Part shown: positions 22,892 through 29,975 of the stretch, piece by piece | Layout: each line of letters starts with the position of its first letter | Position numbering within the stretch: the stretch's first letter is position 1 | IMG/VR virus record: IMGVR_UViG_3300009180_000080 | Coordinates: 1 to 42,121 of that record | Strand: one strand, 5' to 3' | Length of the DNA stretch: 42,121 bases | From: a virus | Program-made: the position numbers and the translations under genes | Notes under the pieces: generated by a model | The model's input: the letters and a program-made list of their open reading frames with translations, nothing else | What the model was told of the DNA's origin: nothing | Databases searched by the model: none

Positions 22892-24337
22892 TTAATATAC
22901 TAATTTGTGTCTTAATTTTTTAACTGGTAGTTCTTCTACTTTGGTGAATGTAAATGGTTTTTTAGGTGTCCAATTTTCTAATGTATCTTCAATTCCTTCA
23001 ATAATATTTTTACTCATATTATCAGCAGTCATCATAGCTTCAGTTGATGTAACCCACTCACGAGCTAATTCACCTCTACGTTTTCTTTCATCTGCTCCCA
23101 TTTCATAACATTCTACTAAACGTTTAGCTACATCTCTGAAGTCACAACGATCATCAAAAATATATGGAGTAATTGGAGAACCTTGTATACTCATATTTGT
23201 AGGCCAAACAGGCAATGCCCATTCACCACATTTTTTATATGTTCCAAAATGATTTGAACAAAATTCTGAGTCAAATTTAATCCAATTACCATCTTCATCT
23301 TCAAAACGCATTTGGTCTTGCATACCACCAGTTGAGTTTGCAATAATCATTTTACCACACATCATAGCTTCTGTTAAACTTAAACCCCATCCTTCATTAG
23401 ATGAAATTAAAGCAGTTACATCACACATATTATATAGTCTTCTCATATCATCTACTGATACTAATTTATCCCAGTAAATAATATTCATATAATCTTCACT
23501 ACATAATAAATCTTCTACAGCTTTCATGTCTGTTCCATTGTCATCCACAACTTGAGTGTGCATTAAAAAAGCACATTTTTTAGCTTTTTCTTCACCAATT
23601 TGTTCACAAAATAACCTGTAGGCAGCCATTAAATCAGGTAATGATTTACGACGTATATTACGAGCGTTATAATAAACAACATACTCATATTCTTTACCTC
23701 CAAAAACTTCACTTTTTAAACGTTTGAATTCAATGTAATCTGGATCTGTAGGTGTAATAGGTCTAAAATTATTTTCATTAATACCATGAGGTGTGTATTT
23801 AATAATTTTGTTGTGAGCTTTGTCACCCAATACAATTTTATTAATATTCTCTGTTTGTTTAGAGATAGCTAATAATCCGTCACAAGAATCATAGTAATCT
23901 TCATTATACATTGGTGCTGGATAATCATCCCAAATGTTTAAATAAATCATTGGTATTTTACGACGAACTTCATTTTCAATGTCAAACAACCAAATCCAAT
24001 AACGTGGATCTGTAAAAAACATTAACGCATCTGGCTTTTCGTGTTTTAAAAGATCTCTAATTAGTTGAGCATCCCCATATCCATTAATAGGCAATAATTC
24101 AATTTTAGCATCACTAATGTCTAATAATTTATTAGTTTCTGGTGATAAATCAAACTTTTTACCTTGATCTGGGTGATTGATAGCTCCTCCAATATTTAAC
24201 CAATTAAATCGATGAGCTGATCCTATTACAAATTCACGAGCCATAGTAGCAATGCCACTATGCATTCTCATGTCATCTGATAATAAGATAATTTTTTTAC
24301 GTTTGTTTTGTGGAATATAACCTTCTTTTGTATTCAT
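22892..24337 (-). CDS. Group 1 (GT4) glycosyltransferase
   Basis: 481 residues. IILLSDDMRMHSGIATMARE is the N-terminal GT-B domain, GLLAISKQTENINK and YTPHGINENNFRP are typical GT4 segments, and LISSNEGWGLSLTEAMMCGK carries the E-x7-E donor-binding motif, followed by MIIANSTGGMQDQM. First gene of the sugar island in transcription order; the ribbon-helix-helix gene lies 9 nt upstream. Confidence 0.9.
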   Translation of the reverse strand: MNTKEGYIPQNKRKKIILLSDDMRMHSGIATMAREFVIGSAHRFNWLNIGGAINHPDQGKKFDLSPETNKLLDISDAKIELLPINGYGDAQLIRDLLKHEKPDALMFFTDPRYWIWLFDIENEVRRKIPMIYLNIWDDYPAPMYNEDYYDSCDGLLAISKQTENINKIVLGDKAHNKIIKYTPHGINENNFRPITPTDPDYIEFKRLKSEVFGGKEYEYVVYYNARNIRRKSLPDLMAAYRLFCEQIGEEKAKKCAFLMHTQVVDDNGTDMKAVEDLLCSEDYMNIIYWDKLVSVDDMRRLYNMCDVTALISSNEGWGLSLTEAMMCGKMIIANSTGGMQDQMRFEDEDGNWIKFDSEFCSNHFGTYKKCGEWALPVWPTNMSIQGSPITPYIFDDRCDFRDVAKRLVECYEMGADERKRRGELAREWVTSTEAMMTADNMSKNIIEGIEDTLENWTPKKPFTFTKVEELPVKKLRHKLVY

Positions 24338-24346
24338 AAATCTAAT

Positions 24347-24547
24347 TTAAATTGATCCTGTTAATTCATGTTTATAATTATGCATTGTTTTTCTGAAATC
24401 TTCATTATTAATATAATAATGCATTGTACGATCTACCAACTTTGATAAACTGAATTTTGTTCTTACACACATAACTTTGAAATCTTCAAACATTTGTGGT
24501 TCGAGTTTTAAACTTGTTAAACTCTTGTCTTTACTTGCTGTTGCCAT
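24347..24547 (-). CDS. Ribbon-helix-helix (CopG/Arc-like) protein, putative repressor
   Basis: 66 residues from the ATG at 24547; I reject the longer start at 24586 because it would translate the upstream palindrome. TSLKLEPQMFEDFKVMCVRT followed by KFSLSKLVDRTMHYYI fits a beta strand plus two helices of an RHH dimer. It precedes the 12.5-kb sugar island by 9 nt and follows a near-perfect inverted repeat, so autoregulation and control of the island are plausible inferences. Confidence 0.68.
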   Translation of the reverse strand: MATASKDKSLTSLKLEPQMFEDFKVMCVRTKFSLSKLVDRTMHYYINNEDFRKTMHNYKHELTGSI

Positions 24548-24562
24548 AATTTTATTGTTGAT

Positions 24563-24584
24563 GATAAATATATACGTATTTATC
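24563..24584. promoter_or_regulatory. Inverted repeat upstream of the RHH gene, candidate operator
   Basis: GATAAATA (24563-24570), 6-bp spacer, TATTTATC (24577-24584), a perfect 8-bp inverted repeat. One arm on the minus strand contains the class 2 motif ATATTTATCA. The centre lies about 26 bp upstream of the RHH start, a usual place for an autoregulatory operator. Confidence 0.5.
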
Positions 24585-24598
24585 AAAAACGTAAAAGT

Positions 24599-25543
24599 TT
24601 ATGAAAAAAATGTTGTTTTCTTTTCATTTTTATCACAAAGACCATTTTTTCCAAAACTACACCATTTACAAGCTGTACCTACATTTTTAGGATATTCTTT
24701 ATCTAAAATAAACAAACCATCATTAGTAAAACATTCATTTATAAACTCTTGAAAGTTAGTATTTGCTTGTTTCATTTTAGTTTTACCAGCAGCTGGTTTA
24801 AGTCCTTGTAGACGTGGAATATTAAAATCTGGACTGTCCCACACTTTACGTTTTAATACAATAAATTCAACTTCAATTTGATCTAATGAAACATTGTATA
24901 AGTCACTAAAGTATTGTTTATATAAAAGTATTTGTTGTAGTTTAGTTTGATCACGTTTTTCTTTGTCTCCCCAACCTTTATAAGATGTTTTGAAATCATA
25001 AATATAATAAGCATCATATGTTTTATCATGTACTACAACATCAATAAAACCTTTCATATACAAATTTTGTTTGCCTTCTAATTTATAAATAATTGGTACT
25101 TCAATACCTACAAGTTCCCAATTTCTAATACCAAACCATTTTGACTTATCTTTTTTAAATGCTTTAATAATTTCAATACCATCATCATAAAATTCTTTCA
25201 TTTCATCAGGAGTTGAAAAATGTACACCTTTAGTTTCTTTAAGTTGTTTTTTGTATTCCTCCATGAAATCATCTTTAAAAAATTGTTCCCAATCTTGTTC
25301 ATCAGCTTTTTTATTAGAAACAGTGTATACTTTAGTTAAGTAAGACTGAAGTGTATTATGTATAGCAGTTCCAAATACTGTAAAAATACTTGGTTCGTAA
25401 ATATAATTACCTTGAGCATAATTTAAATACCACTGGTATTGACAATTGCGCCATATTGAGTACTGTGAGTATGATACTGTTTTGTCAGTTATATGATTAA
25501 TTTCATATAACTTTTTACTAGTAACATTTTTATACTTTGCCAT
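24599..25543 (-). CDS. PD-(D/E)XK nuclease, RecB/AddB/Cas4-like with probable Fe-S cluster
   Basis: 314 residues. VSYSQYSIWRNCQYQWYL is the RecB-family start with Cys34. FGTAIHNTLQSYL holds the active-site His62, GFIDVVV the first acidic residue (Asp168) and YIYDFKTS the D-x-K pair (Asp183, Lys185). KLQQILLYKQYF is the QxxxY motif. Cys292, Cys295 and Cys303 complete the four-cysteine pattern of AddB/Cas4-type 4Fe-4S nucleases. Likely a recombination or end-processing exonuclease in phage DNA metabolism. Its stop lies 51 nt before the RHH gene. Confidence 0.88.
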   Translation of the reverse strand: MAKYKNVTSKKLYEINHITDKTVSYSQYSIWRNCQYQWYLNYAQGNYIYEPSIFTVFGTAIHNTLQSYLTKVYTVSNKKADEQDWEQFFKDDFMEEYKKQLKETKGVHFSTPDEMKEFYDDGIEIIKAFKKDKSKWFGIRNWELVGIEVPIIYKLEGKQNLYMKGFIDVVVHDKTYDAYYIYDFKTSYKGWGDKEKRDQTKLQQILLYKQYFSDLYNVSLDQIEVEFIVLKRKVWDSPDFNIPRLQGLKPAAGKTKMKQANTNFQEFINECFTNDGLFILDKEYPKNVGTACKWCSFGKNGLCDKNEKKTTFFS

Positions 25544-25892
25544 TGAGTTCTTGTCTTAATTTGTTCAAATATAAAATAGCATCCATATGTTCTTCAATAG
25601 CATGATTTAACCATTCATCAACACTTAAATCAGTACGATCCATAGTATTGTTGTATTTTTGTTTACCAAAACTAGCTCTACTAATAAAACTATCTACTAC
25701 TCCATCAACAATACTATCAGTCTTACGAACCAAACGATGAGTGTCCTCATTTTTCATAATACGCTCATATTCTTCTTTACTTTTTTCTATAGATTTTCCA
25801 GTGTGTTCTTGAACATAACTATAGTCCATTTTAATATGAGGATCTTCAATGTATTGTGGATACATTCTACTTTGATTTTTTTCGTTTTCCAT
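25530..25892 (-). CDS. Helical protein, possibly MazG-like
   Basis: 120 residues from the ATG at 25892, which has an AAGGA-type SD sequence about 10 nt upstream; an ATG at 25910 is also possible. The C-terminal half, FGKQKYNNTMDRTDLSVDEW then HAIEEHMDAILYLNKLRQEL, follows the W-x-x-x-(A/E)-x-EE-x-x-D-A-x-x-Y pattern seen in small phage all-alpha NTP pyrophosphohydrolases. That assignment is tentative. It overlaps the nuclease gene by 14 nt and lies next to replication genes. Confidence 0.6.
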   Translation of the reverse strand: MENEKNQSRMYPQYIEDPHIKMDYSYVQEHTGKSIEKSKEEYERIMKNEDTHRLVRKTDSIVDGVVDSFISRASFGKQKYNNTMDRTDLSVDEWLNHAIEEHMDAILYLNKLRQELNGKV

Positions 25893-26307
25893 TTTTCTTT
25901 TTTCCTTCAAAACCTTTTAACTCTAATAATATAACATTTTTTTCTTCTAAAGACAAAATTTCAAAAAATTCTTTAACTTCACGGGCACCACACTCAAAAT
26001 AAGTAGCTAATACTTGAACTTCATCCTCATCCCATTTTACATTTGATTTTACCCACTTATTCCACATTGGTTTCTTTGGAATAATGTCTTTATAAAAATC
26101 ATAAAGTTTATCTGGAGGCATTGGGTACAACATAGCCATTTCCACTATTTGGATATAGCTTTTATTGAATGACAATGCCTTATTAATAATAAAACTATTA
26201 AAACCAGACTGTTCTTCTTCAGTAAAAGATGACCAATCACGTTTTTCAACTGTGATCTGTTTTAACCAATCGAATGGTGTGAGTGTCTTTTTTATTTGTT
26301 TTTCCAT
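25867..26307 (-). CDS. 62: Clamp loader small subunit (T4 gp62-like)
   Basis: 146 residues, mostly helical, with a basic tail. MLYPMPPDKLYDFYKDIIPK then KKPMWNKWVK resembles the segment of gp62-type proteins that ends in K-x-x-x-x-K-W-x-K. DEDEVQVLATYFECGAREVK aligns with the following helix pair. Together with the gp44-like ATPase nearby it would load the sliding clamp onto primer ends. T4 gp62 is 187 residues, so this one is shorter. No ATPase motifs are expected or seen. The assignment is from remembered family patterns. Confidence 0.62.
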   Translation of the reverse strand: MEKQIKKTLTPFDWLKQITVEKRDWSSFTEEEQSGFNSFIINKALSFNKSYIQIVEMAMLYPMPPDKLYDFYKDIIPKKPMWNKWVKSNVKWDEDEVQVLATYFECGAREVKEFFEILSLEEKNVILLELKGFEGKKKNGKRKKSK

Positions 26308-26897
26308 ACATAACCACCAGCACTTTTACTAATACCACAGGTGTTATTAGCTATACTTACTGGATTTATTTTTAATTCTTTACCTGCTTGTTTTTTGGAT
26401 TCCCATTCTTTAATAAAATTTCCATCTAAATCATATTGAAGAATATATTTAGAACTAGCTTTACTTTTCCAAGCTCCTTCTTGCATTCTTTTTCTCCAAG
26501 TTTCATCATACATTGAATGTCCTTTTTTAGATTGACTCATTTTTTGTCTAGTTTCAAGTGAAGGTTTTTTACCCATCATTGATTTAGATTTTTTATCTTT
26601 AACTTCTTGACTATGTTTACCTCCTTGTCCTCCATACATTATATTTAGACCTTCTTCTACACTATTATAGAAATCAATCCAATATATTTCTTTATCATTT
26701 AGATTTTCAACTTCACAAATTTCTATTATTTCAAACAAATGTTTTTCCCATCCGTACTTATTTACGGAATTATTTAATTTATGTTGTTTCTGTCTTCTTC
26801 CTTCATACTTATAGGAAGATTTTCTTTCATCTAAATCAATAGACTTACCTATGTAAACCTTATTATTAGGAGATGTAATCTTATAAATACCTATCAT
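26292..26897 (-). CDS. GIY-YIG homing-type endonuclease
   Basis: 201 residues from the ATG at 26897. Residues 1-95 are a GIY-YIG catalytic domain: GIYKI (3-7), VYIGKS (14-19), an Arg in DERKSSYKY and the Glu in the KEIYWI helix. HSQEVKDKKSKSMMGKKPSL and ETRQKMSQSKKGHSM are NUMOD3-type DNA-binding repeats, and the C-terminal ILQYDLDGNFIKEWESKKQA is a NUMOD1-like module. It sits between the gp62-like and zinc-ribbon/gp44-like genes, as expected for a free-standing homing endonuclease invading a replication locus. Confidence 0.9.
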   Translation of the reverse strand: MIGIYKITSPNNKVYIGKSIDLDERKSSYKYEGRRQKQHKLNNSVNKYGWEKHLFEIIEICEVENLNDKEIYWIDFYNSVEEGLNIMYGGQGGKHSQEVKDKKSKSMMGKKPSLETRQKMSQSKKGHSMYDETWRKRMQEGAWKSKASSKYILQYDLDGNFIKEWESKKQAGKELKINPVSIANNTCGISKSAGGYVWKNK

Positions 26898-26902
26898 CAA
26901 TG

Positions 26903-26910
26903 ATAAATAT
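26903..26910 (-). promoter_or_regulatory. Class 2 start-site motif ATATTTAT
   Basis: ATATTTAT, 5 nt, then the ATG of the GIY-YIG gene. Same spacing as at 29859 in front of the HNH gene in the tRNA region. Confidence 0.5.
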
Positions 26911-26935
26911 CATAAAATGTCATCAAACATAGTCA

Positions 26936-27163
26936 TTAATCTTTTGTTTGTAGTTCTTTAGGTAAGAATTCTTGATTTACATGTCCACATTTAGTACATT
27001 GAAATACTGGAATTGGTACTAGTCCATCTTGAGGATTACCTGTTAAGAACTTACTTACTTTTCTTAACATCATTCCTTCTTGGAATACTTCATGTCCACA
27101 CTCATCACAAGTCATGGCTGTTGTCTTATCAAGACTTACATTTAATTTAGGTGCATTATTCAT
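26936..27163 (-). CDS. Small zinc-ribbon protein
   Basis: 75 residues. MTCDECGHEVF and FQCTKCGHVN give two CxxC knuckles about 32 residues apart with the central PQDGLVPIPV strand. Similar one-ribbon proteins lie near clamp-loader genes in T4-like marine phages, as far as I recall, but no function is known. It follows the gp44-like gene by 12 nt. Confidence 0.78.
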   Translation of the reverse strand: MNNAPKLNVSLDKTTAMTCDECGHEVFQEGMMLRKVSKFLTGNPQDGLVPIPVFQCTKCGHVNQEFLPKELQTKD

Positions 27164-27175
27164 ATATATAATTAT

Positions 27176-28066
27176 TTATTTTTCAAGTAATTTTGCTATT
27201 GTACTCATAAATGTAATTTCTTTGTCTGGTGAATTCATTGAGTTGTGAATTCCTTCAGCAATTGTAATAATAGATTTAGCATTAGTTGTATTATCATACA
27301 ATGCTCTGTATATTTCAGTAAAGTCTTTTACTCCATTGTCTGCTACAATTTGTCTAATTTCAGTAAAAGCGTCTTTGGTTTGTAATTTATCAATAATGTC
27401 TTGAACATAATTTGACTTAGTAAAACTTTTACCAGTAGTTATTAATACATTATTTCTAACACATGCTTGTAAATTATTTAGTGTTTTACGAATATCCGGA
27501 TGAAATGTTTTTACAATAGATACTACTTCTTTTTTATCATATTCAACATTTTCTTGGTTGAGTATACTCAAACAATGTTCATAAAGTTGTTTGGGAGTAA
27601 GCGAATTTAACGCATAACTTGCTAGTCTTGAATGGAGCGGTGAAATAATTCTGTCTGCGAAATTACACGTGAATATGAAACGAGTTTGTAAACTAAATGT
27701 CTCAATTATATTACGTAAAGCAGCTTGAGCATTAAGTGTCAAAAAATCAGCTTCATCTAAAATAACTACTTTTAATTTTTTAAATGTAGCTGTACTTGCA
27801 AATTGTTTTACTTTGTCTCTAATAGCATCAATTCCATTTTCATCACTACAATTTAGATACAAGTAATCACAATCAATATTTGATGTAATAATTTTAGCAG
27901 CAGTTGTTTTACCTGTACCTGGACTACCATGTAATAATAAGTTAGGAAAATCTTGATTTATAATCCATTCTTTCAAATCTTCTACTAAGGCTTCATTTCC
28001 AATGTAGGTGTCTAAGTTTTTAGGGCGATGTTTTTCAACCCAAAGTGTATTTATTTTCTTACTCAT
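27176..28066 (-). CDS. 44: Clamp loader ATPase subunit (T4 gp44-like, RFC small-subunit family)
   Basis: 296 residues from the ATG at 28066, 4 nt after the upstream stop. LWVEKHRPKNLDTYIGNEAL is the RFC/gp44 N-terminus. HGSPGTGKTTAAK is Walker A (47-54), KVVILDEADFL is Walker B with DEAD, then NAQAALRNIIETF, RFIFTCNF (sensor 1) and PLHSRLASY (the SRC-box equivalent, with an arginine finger). A helical collar domain ends the protein. It acts as the ATP-driven motor that opens the sliding clamp. An upstream ATG at 28090 lies within the neighbour gene. Confidence 0.93.
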   Translation of the reverse strand: MSKKINTLWVEKHRPKNLDTYIGNEALVEDLKEWIINQDFPNLLLHGSPGTGKTTAAKIITSNIDCDYLYLNCSDENGIDAIRDKVKQFASTATFKKLKVVILDEADFLTLNAQAALRNIIETFSLQTRFIFTCNFADRIISPLHSRLASYALNSLTPKQLYEHCLSILNQENVEYDKKEVVSIVKTFHPDIRKTLNNLQACVRNNVLITTGKSFTKSNYVQDIIDKLQTKDAFTEIRQIVADNGVKDFTEIYRALYDNTTNAKSIITIAEGIHNSMNSPDKEITFMSTIAKLLEK

Positions 28067-28070
28067 ATTA

Positions 28071-28817
28071 TTAAAAAGATGTGTTTTCATCTACCACATA
28101 TCTCAAATCTTCTAATTTTGCTGATTTTATTTGTAAAGCTTGCTTAAATTTTCTTTTAATTCCACTTAGTTGTTGTAATCGATGTACAAATTTATCATGG
28201 TCTTTACATAAAAAATCAATACAATCACTTTTATGTTTTTTATTTTTCCTATAACTTTCATAAAATGCATAACGTACTTTGTATGAAATTGTTTTTGATG
28301 GATGTTGAATATAAACAATCTGTGGATCTTTATTACCGGGTGTGAAATTAACTGGATATAAATTTTCTTGTTTTGTATCAAAATTATTATCATACTGTTC
28401 ATTGAAAATATCAATATGAATGTTCAACTTACGATCCCATAGTCTAATTAATTTTTTATTAAGTATGTCTTTAGTTGGTGTTTTATTTATTTCCTCATCT
28501 AAGAGTATTTCATCATTATATGGATCATCTACTACTTCTAATTCAAACAATGATTTCATAATATCAAATTCTTCTTCAGTTAGTGGTTCTGTTAAAGCAA
28601 AATCTAAATCAGCGCTTCTGGTTTTAAAATCTAATGTAATTAAACCTAAAACATGTAATGAAACTGAACCTGCTAAGACTAACTTAGGACAAATACTAGT
28701 CATTGTAATGAGTCTATTATATAGATCTTCATTATTAATAAAATTACTTGTAGTAGTAAAAGCAATTTGTGCTTCTTTTGAGTATGATCTTAAATCATAA
28801 TTAATTTTTTCTTTCAT
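28071..28817 (-). CDS. Nucleotidyltransferase-fold protein
   Basis: 248 residues. LVLAGSVSLHVLGLI (GS at 50-51), then SADLDFAL (Asp70, Asp72) and NIHIDIFNE (Asp136) match the G-S, D-x-D and third-carboxylate pattern of Pol-beta-type nucleotidyltransferases. The all-alpha C-terminus holds CIDFLCKDHDKFVHRLQQL. Relatives include AbiEii-like toxins and tRNA-modifying enzymes; which one is not decidable. It lies between the tRNA cluster and gp44, has its own promoter and an SD-like AAAAGG before the ATG. Confidence 0.65.
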   Translation of the reverse strand: MKEKINYDLRSYSKEAQIAFTTTSNFINNEDLYNRLITMTSICPKLVLAGSVSLHVLGLITLDFKTRSADLDFALTEPLTEEEFDIMKSLFELEVVDDPYNDEILLDEEINKTPTKDILNKKLIRLWDRKLNIHIDIFNEQYDNNFDTKQENLYPVNFTPGNKDPQIVYIQHPSKTISYKVRYAFYESYRKNKKHKSDCIDFLCKDHDKFVHRLQQLSGIKRKFKQALQIKSAKLEDLRYVVDENTSF

Positions 28818-28833
28818 AACCTTTTATACTAAT

Positions 28834-28862
28834 AATATAACAAAAAAAGCTTGGAAAACCAA
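28834..28862 (-). promoter_or_regulatory. Class 1 promoter TTGGTT-17-TATATT fused to a terminator
   Basis: -10 TATATT (28834-28839), 17-bp spacer, -35 TTGGTT (28857-28862) formed by the loop and arm of the hairpin. 16 nt to the ATG at 28817. Confidence 0.7.
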
Positions 28863-28866
28863 ACTT
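28847..28866 (-). terminator. Terminator hairpin after the tRNA cluster
   Basis: AAGTTTGG-TTTT-CCAAGCTT on the minus strand (8-bp stem with one mismatch) followed by a run of seven T. It sits 16 nt past the 3' end of the last tRNA. The loop and inner stem match the hairpins at 31084, 37531 and, in part, 42051. Confidence 0.72.
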
Positions 28867-28882
28867 CTTTTAATTTTTTAAG

Positions 28883-28957
28883 TGGACCCTACAGGACTTG
28901 AACCTGTGACCTTCGCATTATGAGTGCGCTGCTACTAACCAACTGAGCTAAAGGTCC
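28883..28957 (-). tRNA. tRNA with CAT anticodon (Met or Ile2)
   Basis: 75 nt. Acceptor GGACCTT pairs with AGGGTCC, the anticodon loop is CTCATAA on a GCGCA/TGCG stem, and the T-arm is ACAGG-TTCAAGT-CCTGT. No CCA is encoded. The overall sequence resembles bacterial tRNA-Ile2, in which C34 is changed to lysidine, as well as elongator tRNA-Met, so the amino acid is left open. The D-loop GGTTAGTAGC carries an insertion relative to the usual form. Confidence 0.9.
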
Positions 28958-28965
28958 ATTATTAG

Positions 28966-29037
28966 TACTCCTAACGGGATTCGAACCCGTGACTTGTCCG
29001 TGAAAGGGACATGACTTAACCGCTTGTCGATAGGAGC
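28966..29037 (-). tRNA. tRNA-Glu (TTC)
   Basis: 72 nt. Acceptor GCTCCTA/TAGGAGT (one G-T pair), anticodon loop CTTTCAC on a TGTCC/GGACA stem, T-arm ACGGG-TTCGAAT-CCCGT. No encoded CCA. Confidence 0.93.
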
Positions 29038-29041
29038 AAAT

Positions 29042-29143
29042 AAAGTAAGATGGTGAGGTGTTAGGGGCTTTGACCCACTCGGCTTTCCTCTCCACCCATA
29101 GCCTTAACTAGTATTGGATGACGGCTACATACCACCTTACTTT
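29042..29143 (-). ncRNA. Unassigned structured element in the tRNA cluster
   Basis: This fills the 107-nt gap between tRNA-Glu and tRNA-Gln, the size of a long-arm tRNA plus spacers. The ends pair over 13 bp (29042-29054 with 29131-29143, one G-T). Inside are TAGCC/GGCTA (29099-29103 with 29123-29127) and a T-arm-like AGTGG-GTCAAAG-CCCCT. The segment GGAGAGGAAAGCCGAGTGGG resembles the 5' end of tRNA-Ser. I could not fold a regular tRNA. It may be a degenerate Ser/Leu/Tyr-type tRNA or another small RNA. Confidence 0.4.
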
Positions 29144-29144
29144 G

Positions 29145-29215
29145 TTACCTCCCAAGGATTCGAACCTCAATTAATTGGACCAAAACCAATTGTCCTGCCG
29201 TTAGACGAGGAGGTA
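29145..29215 (-). tRNA. tRNA-Gln (TTG)
   Basis: 71 nt. Acceptor TACCTCC/GGAGGTA with the U1-A72 pair typical of tRNA-Gln, anticodon loop TTTTGGT on an AATTGG/CCAATT stem, T-arm GAGG-TTCGAAT-CCTT. It reads CAA, the preferred Gln codon of an AT-rich phage. The HNH gene stop lies only 3 nt upstream of its 5' end. Confidence 0.93.
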
Positions 29216-29217
29216 AT

Positions 29218-29853
29218 TTATTTTTTATCTTTATGTTTATACAAAATATCTTTTAATTCTGGAAAGTATTTTATTATAAATTTATCTGCTCTTTGTGGAT
29301 GAATACCTGTTACTTTTTCTACTTTTAATCTCCATCCTCGTTGAGTAAAATCAATTTCAGCTTTTATAATGTTATTAATTCTTTCAGTTAATTTTTTATT
29401 ATATTTTGATTCTTCTTTTTTTATTTTAGGTATTTCTATTTTATTGGTTTGACATATTTTTAATACTCTTTTATAGTTACCTCCTGAATTATCCATTCCT
29501 AGAGATACTAGTGTTTGATTTATATTTTTGTTATTTTTTAACGCTTCTATTATTTTTTCATCACTTATGTTTGTTTTTTGTTTTATACTTTTCTTTTTTC
29601 TAAATGTAGATGTTAATGAATGACAATTAGGACATAAAAATTCTAAATTTTCTTTTTTATTATTCCAATTATCTCCATCTTTATGTTCTATTTCTAATGT
29701 AATTTTTTCTCCCATCCATTCATTAATACCACATTTATTACATTTATATTCAAACACATTATTTAATATAATATATTTTCTTATAGAACTACCATATTGT
29801 AGTTTTATTTCTCCAGATAAAATTTTATCTATATTATTTTTAATATCTACCAT
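29218..29853 (-). CDS. HNH endonuclease inserted in the tRNA cluster
   Basis: 211 residues from the ATG at 29853; an upstream ATG at 29871 would read through the class 2 motif. YKCNKCGINEWMGEKI, LEIEHKDGDNWNN and LEFLCPNCHSLTSTFRKKKS make a complete HNH core with two zinc-binding CxxC pairs and catalytic His. The C-terminal half is Lys-rich and looks like a DNA-binding extension. It splits the tRNA array between tRNA-Gln and tRNA-Trp, in the manner of a mobile free-standing nuclease. Confidence 0.9.
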   Translation of the reverse strand: MVDIKNNIDKILSGEIKLQYGSSIRKYIILNNVFEYKCNKCGINEWMGEKITLEIEHKDGDNWNNKKENLEFLCPNCHSLTSTFRKKKSIKQKTNISDEKIIEALKNNKNINQTLVSLGMDNSGGNYKRVLKICQTNKIEIPKIKKEESKYNKKLTERINNIIKAEIDFTQRGWRLKVEKVTGIHPQRADKFIIKYFPELKDILYKHKDKK

Positions 29854-29858
29854 CAATA

Positions 29859-29866
29859 ATAAATAT
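29859..29866 (-). promoter_or_regulatory. Class 2 start-site motif ATATTTAT
   Basis: ATATTTAT, then TATTG, then the ATG of the HNH gene at 29853. It decides the start codon, since any earlier start would include it. Confidence 0.5.
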
Positions 29867-29892
29867 GTCAAAGATTATAAAAAACATTCGAG

Positions 29893-29967
29893 CAGGCATG
29901 GAGAGATTCGAACTCCCAACAAACCTGGTTTTGGAGACCAGTGCTCTACCAGTTGAGCTACACACCT
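29893..29967 (-). tRNA. tRNA-Trp (CCA)
   Basis: 75 nt. Acceptor AGGTGTG/CATGCCT (two G-T pairs) with discriminator G, typical of tRNA-Trp. Anticodon loop CTCCAAA on a CTGGT/ACCAG stem, T-arm GGGAG-TTCGAAT-CTCTC. The CCA anticodon reads UGG and is consistent with UGA acting as stop. Confidence 0.93.
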
Positions 29968-29975
29968 GTATATTT

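Noticed and set aside
24547-24586. Longer start for the RHH protein
   Set aside because: The extra 13 codons cover the palindrome and class 2 motif; the ATG at 24547 gives a normal RHH N-terminus.
28889-29095. A 68-codon ORF across the tRNA genes
   Set aside because: It translates tRNA-Met/CAT, tRNA-Glu and the spacer; the peptide is a typical artefact of tRNA sequence.
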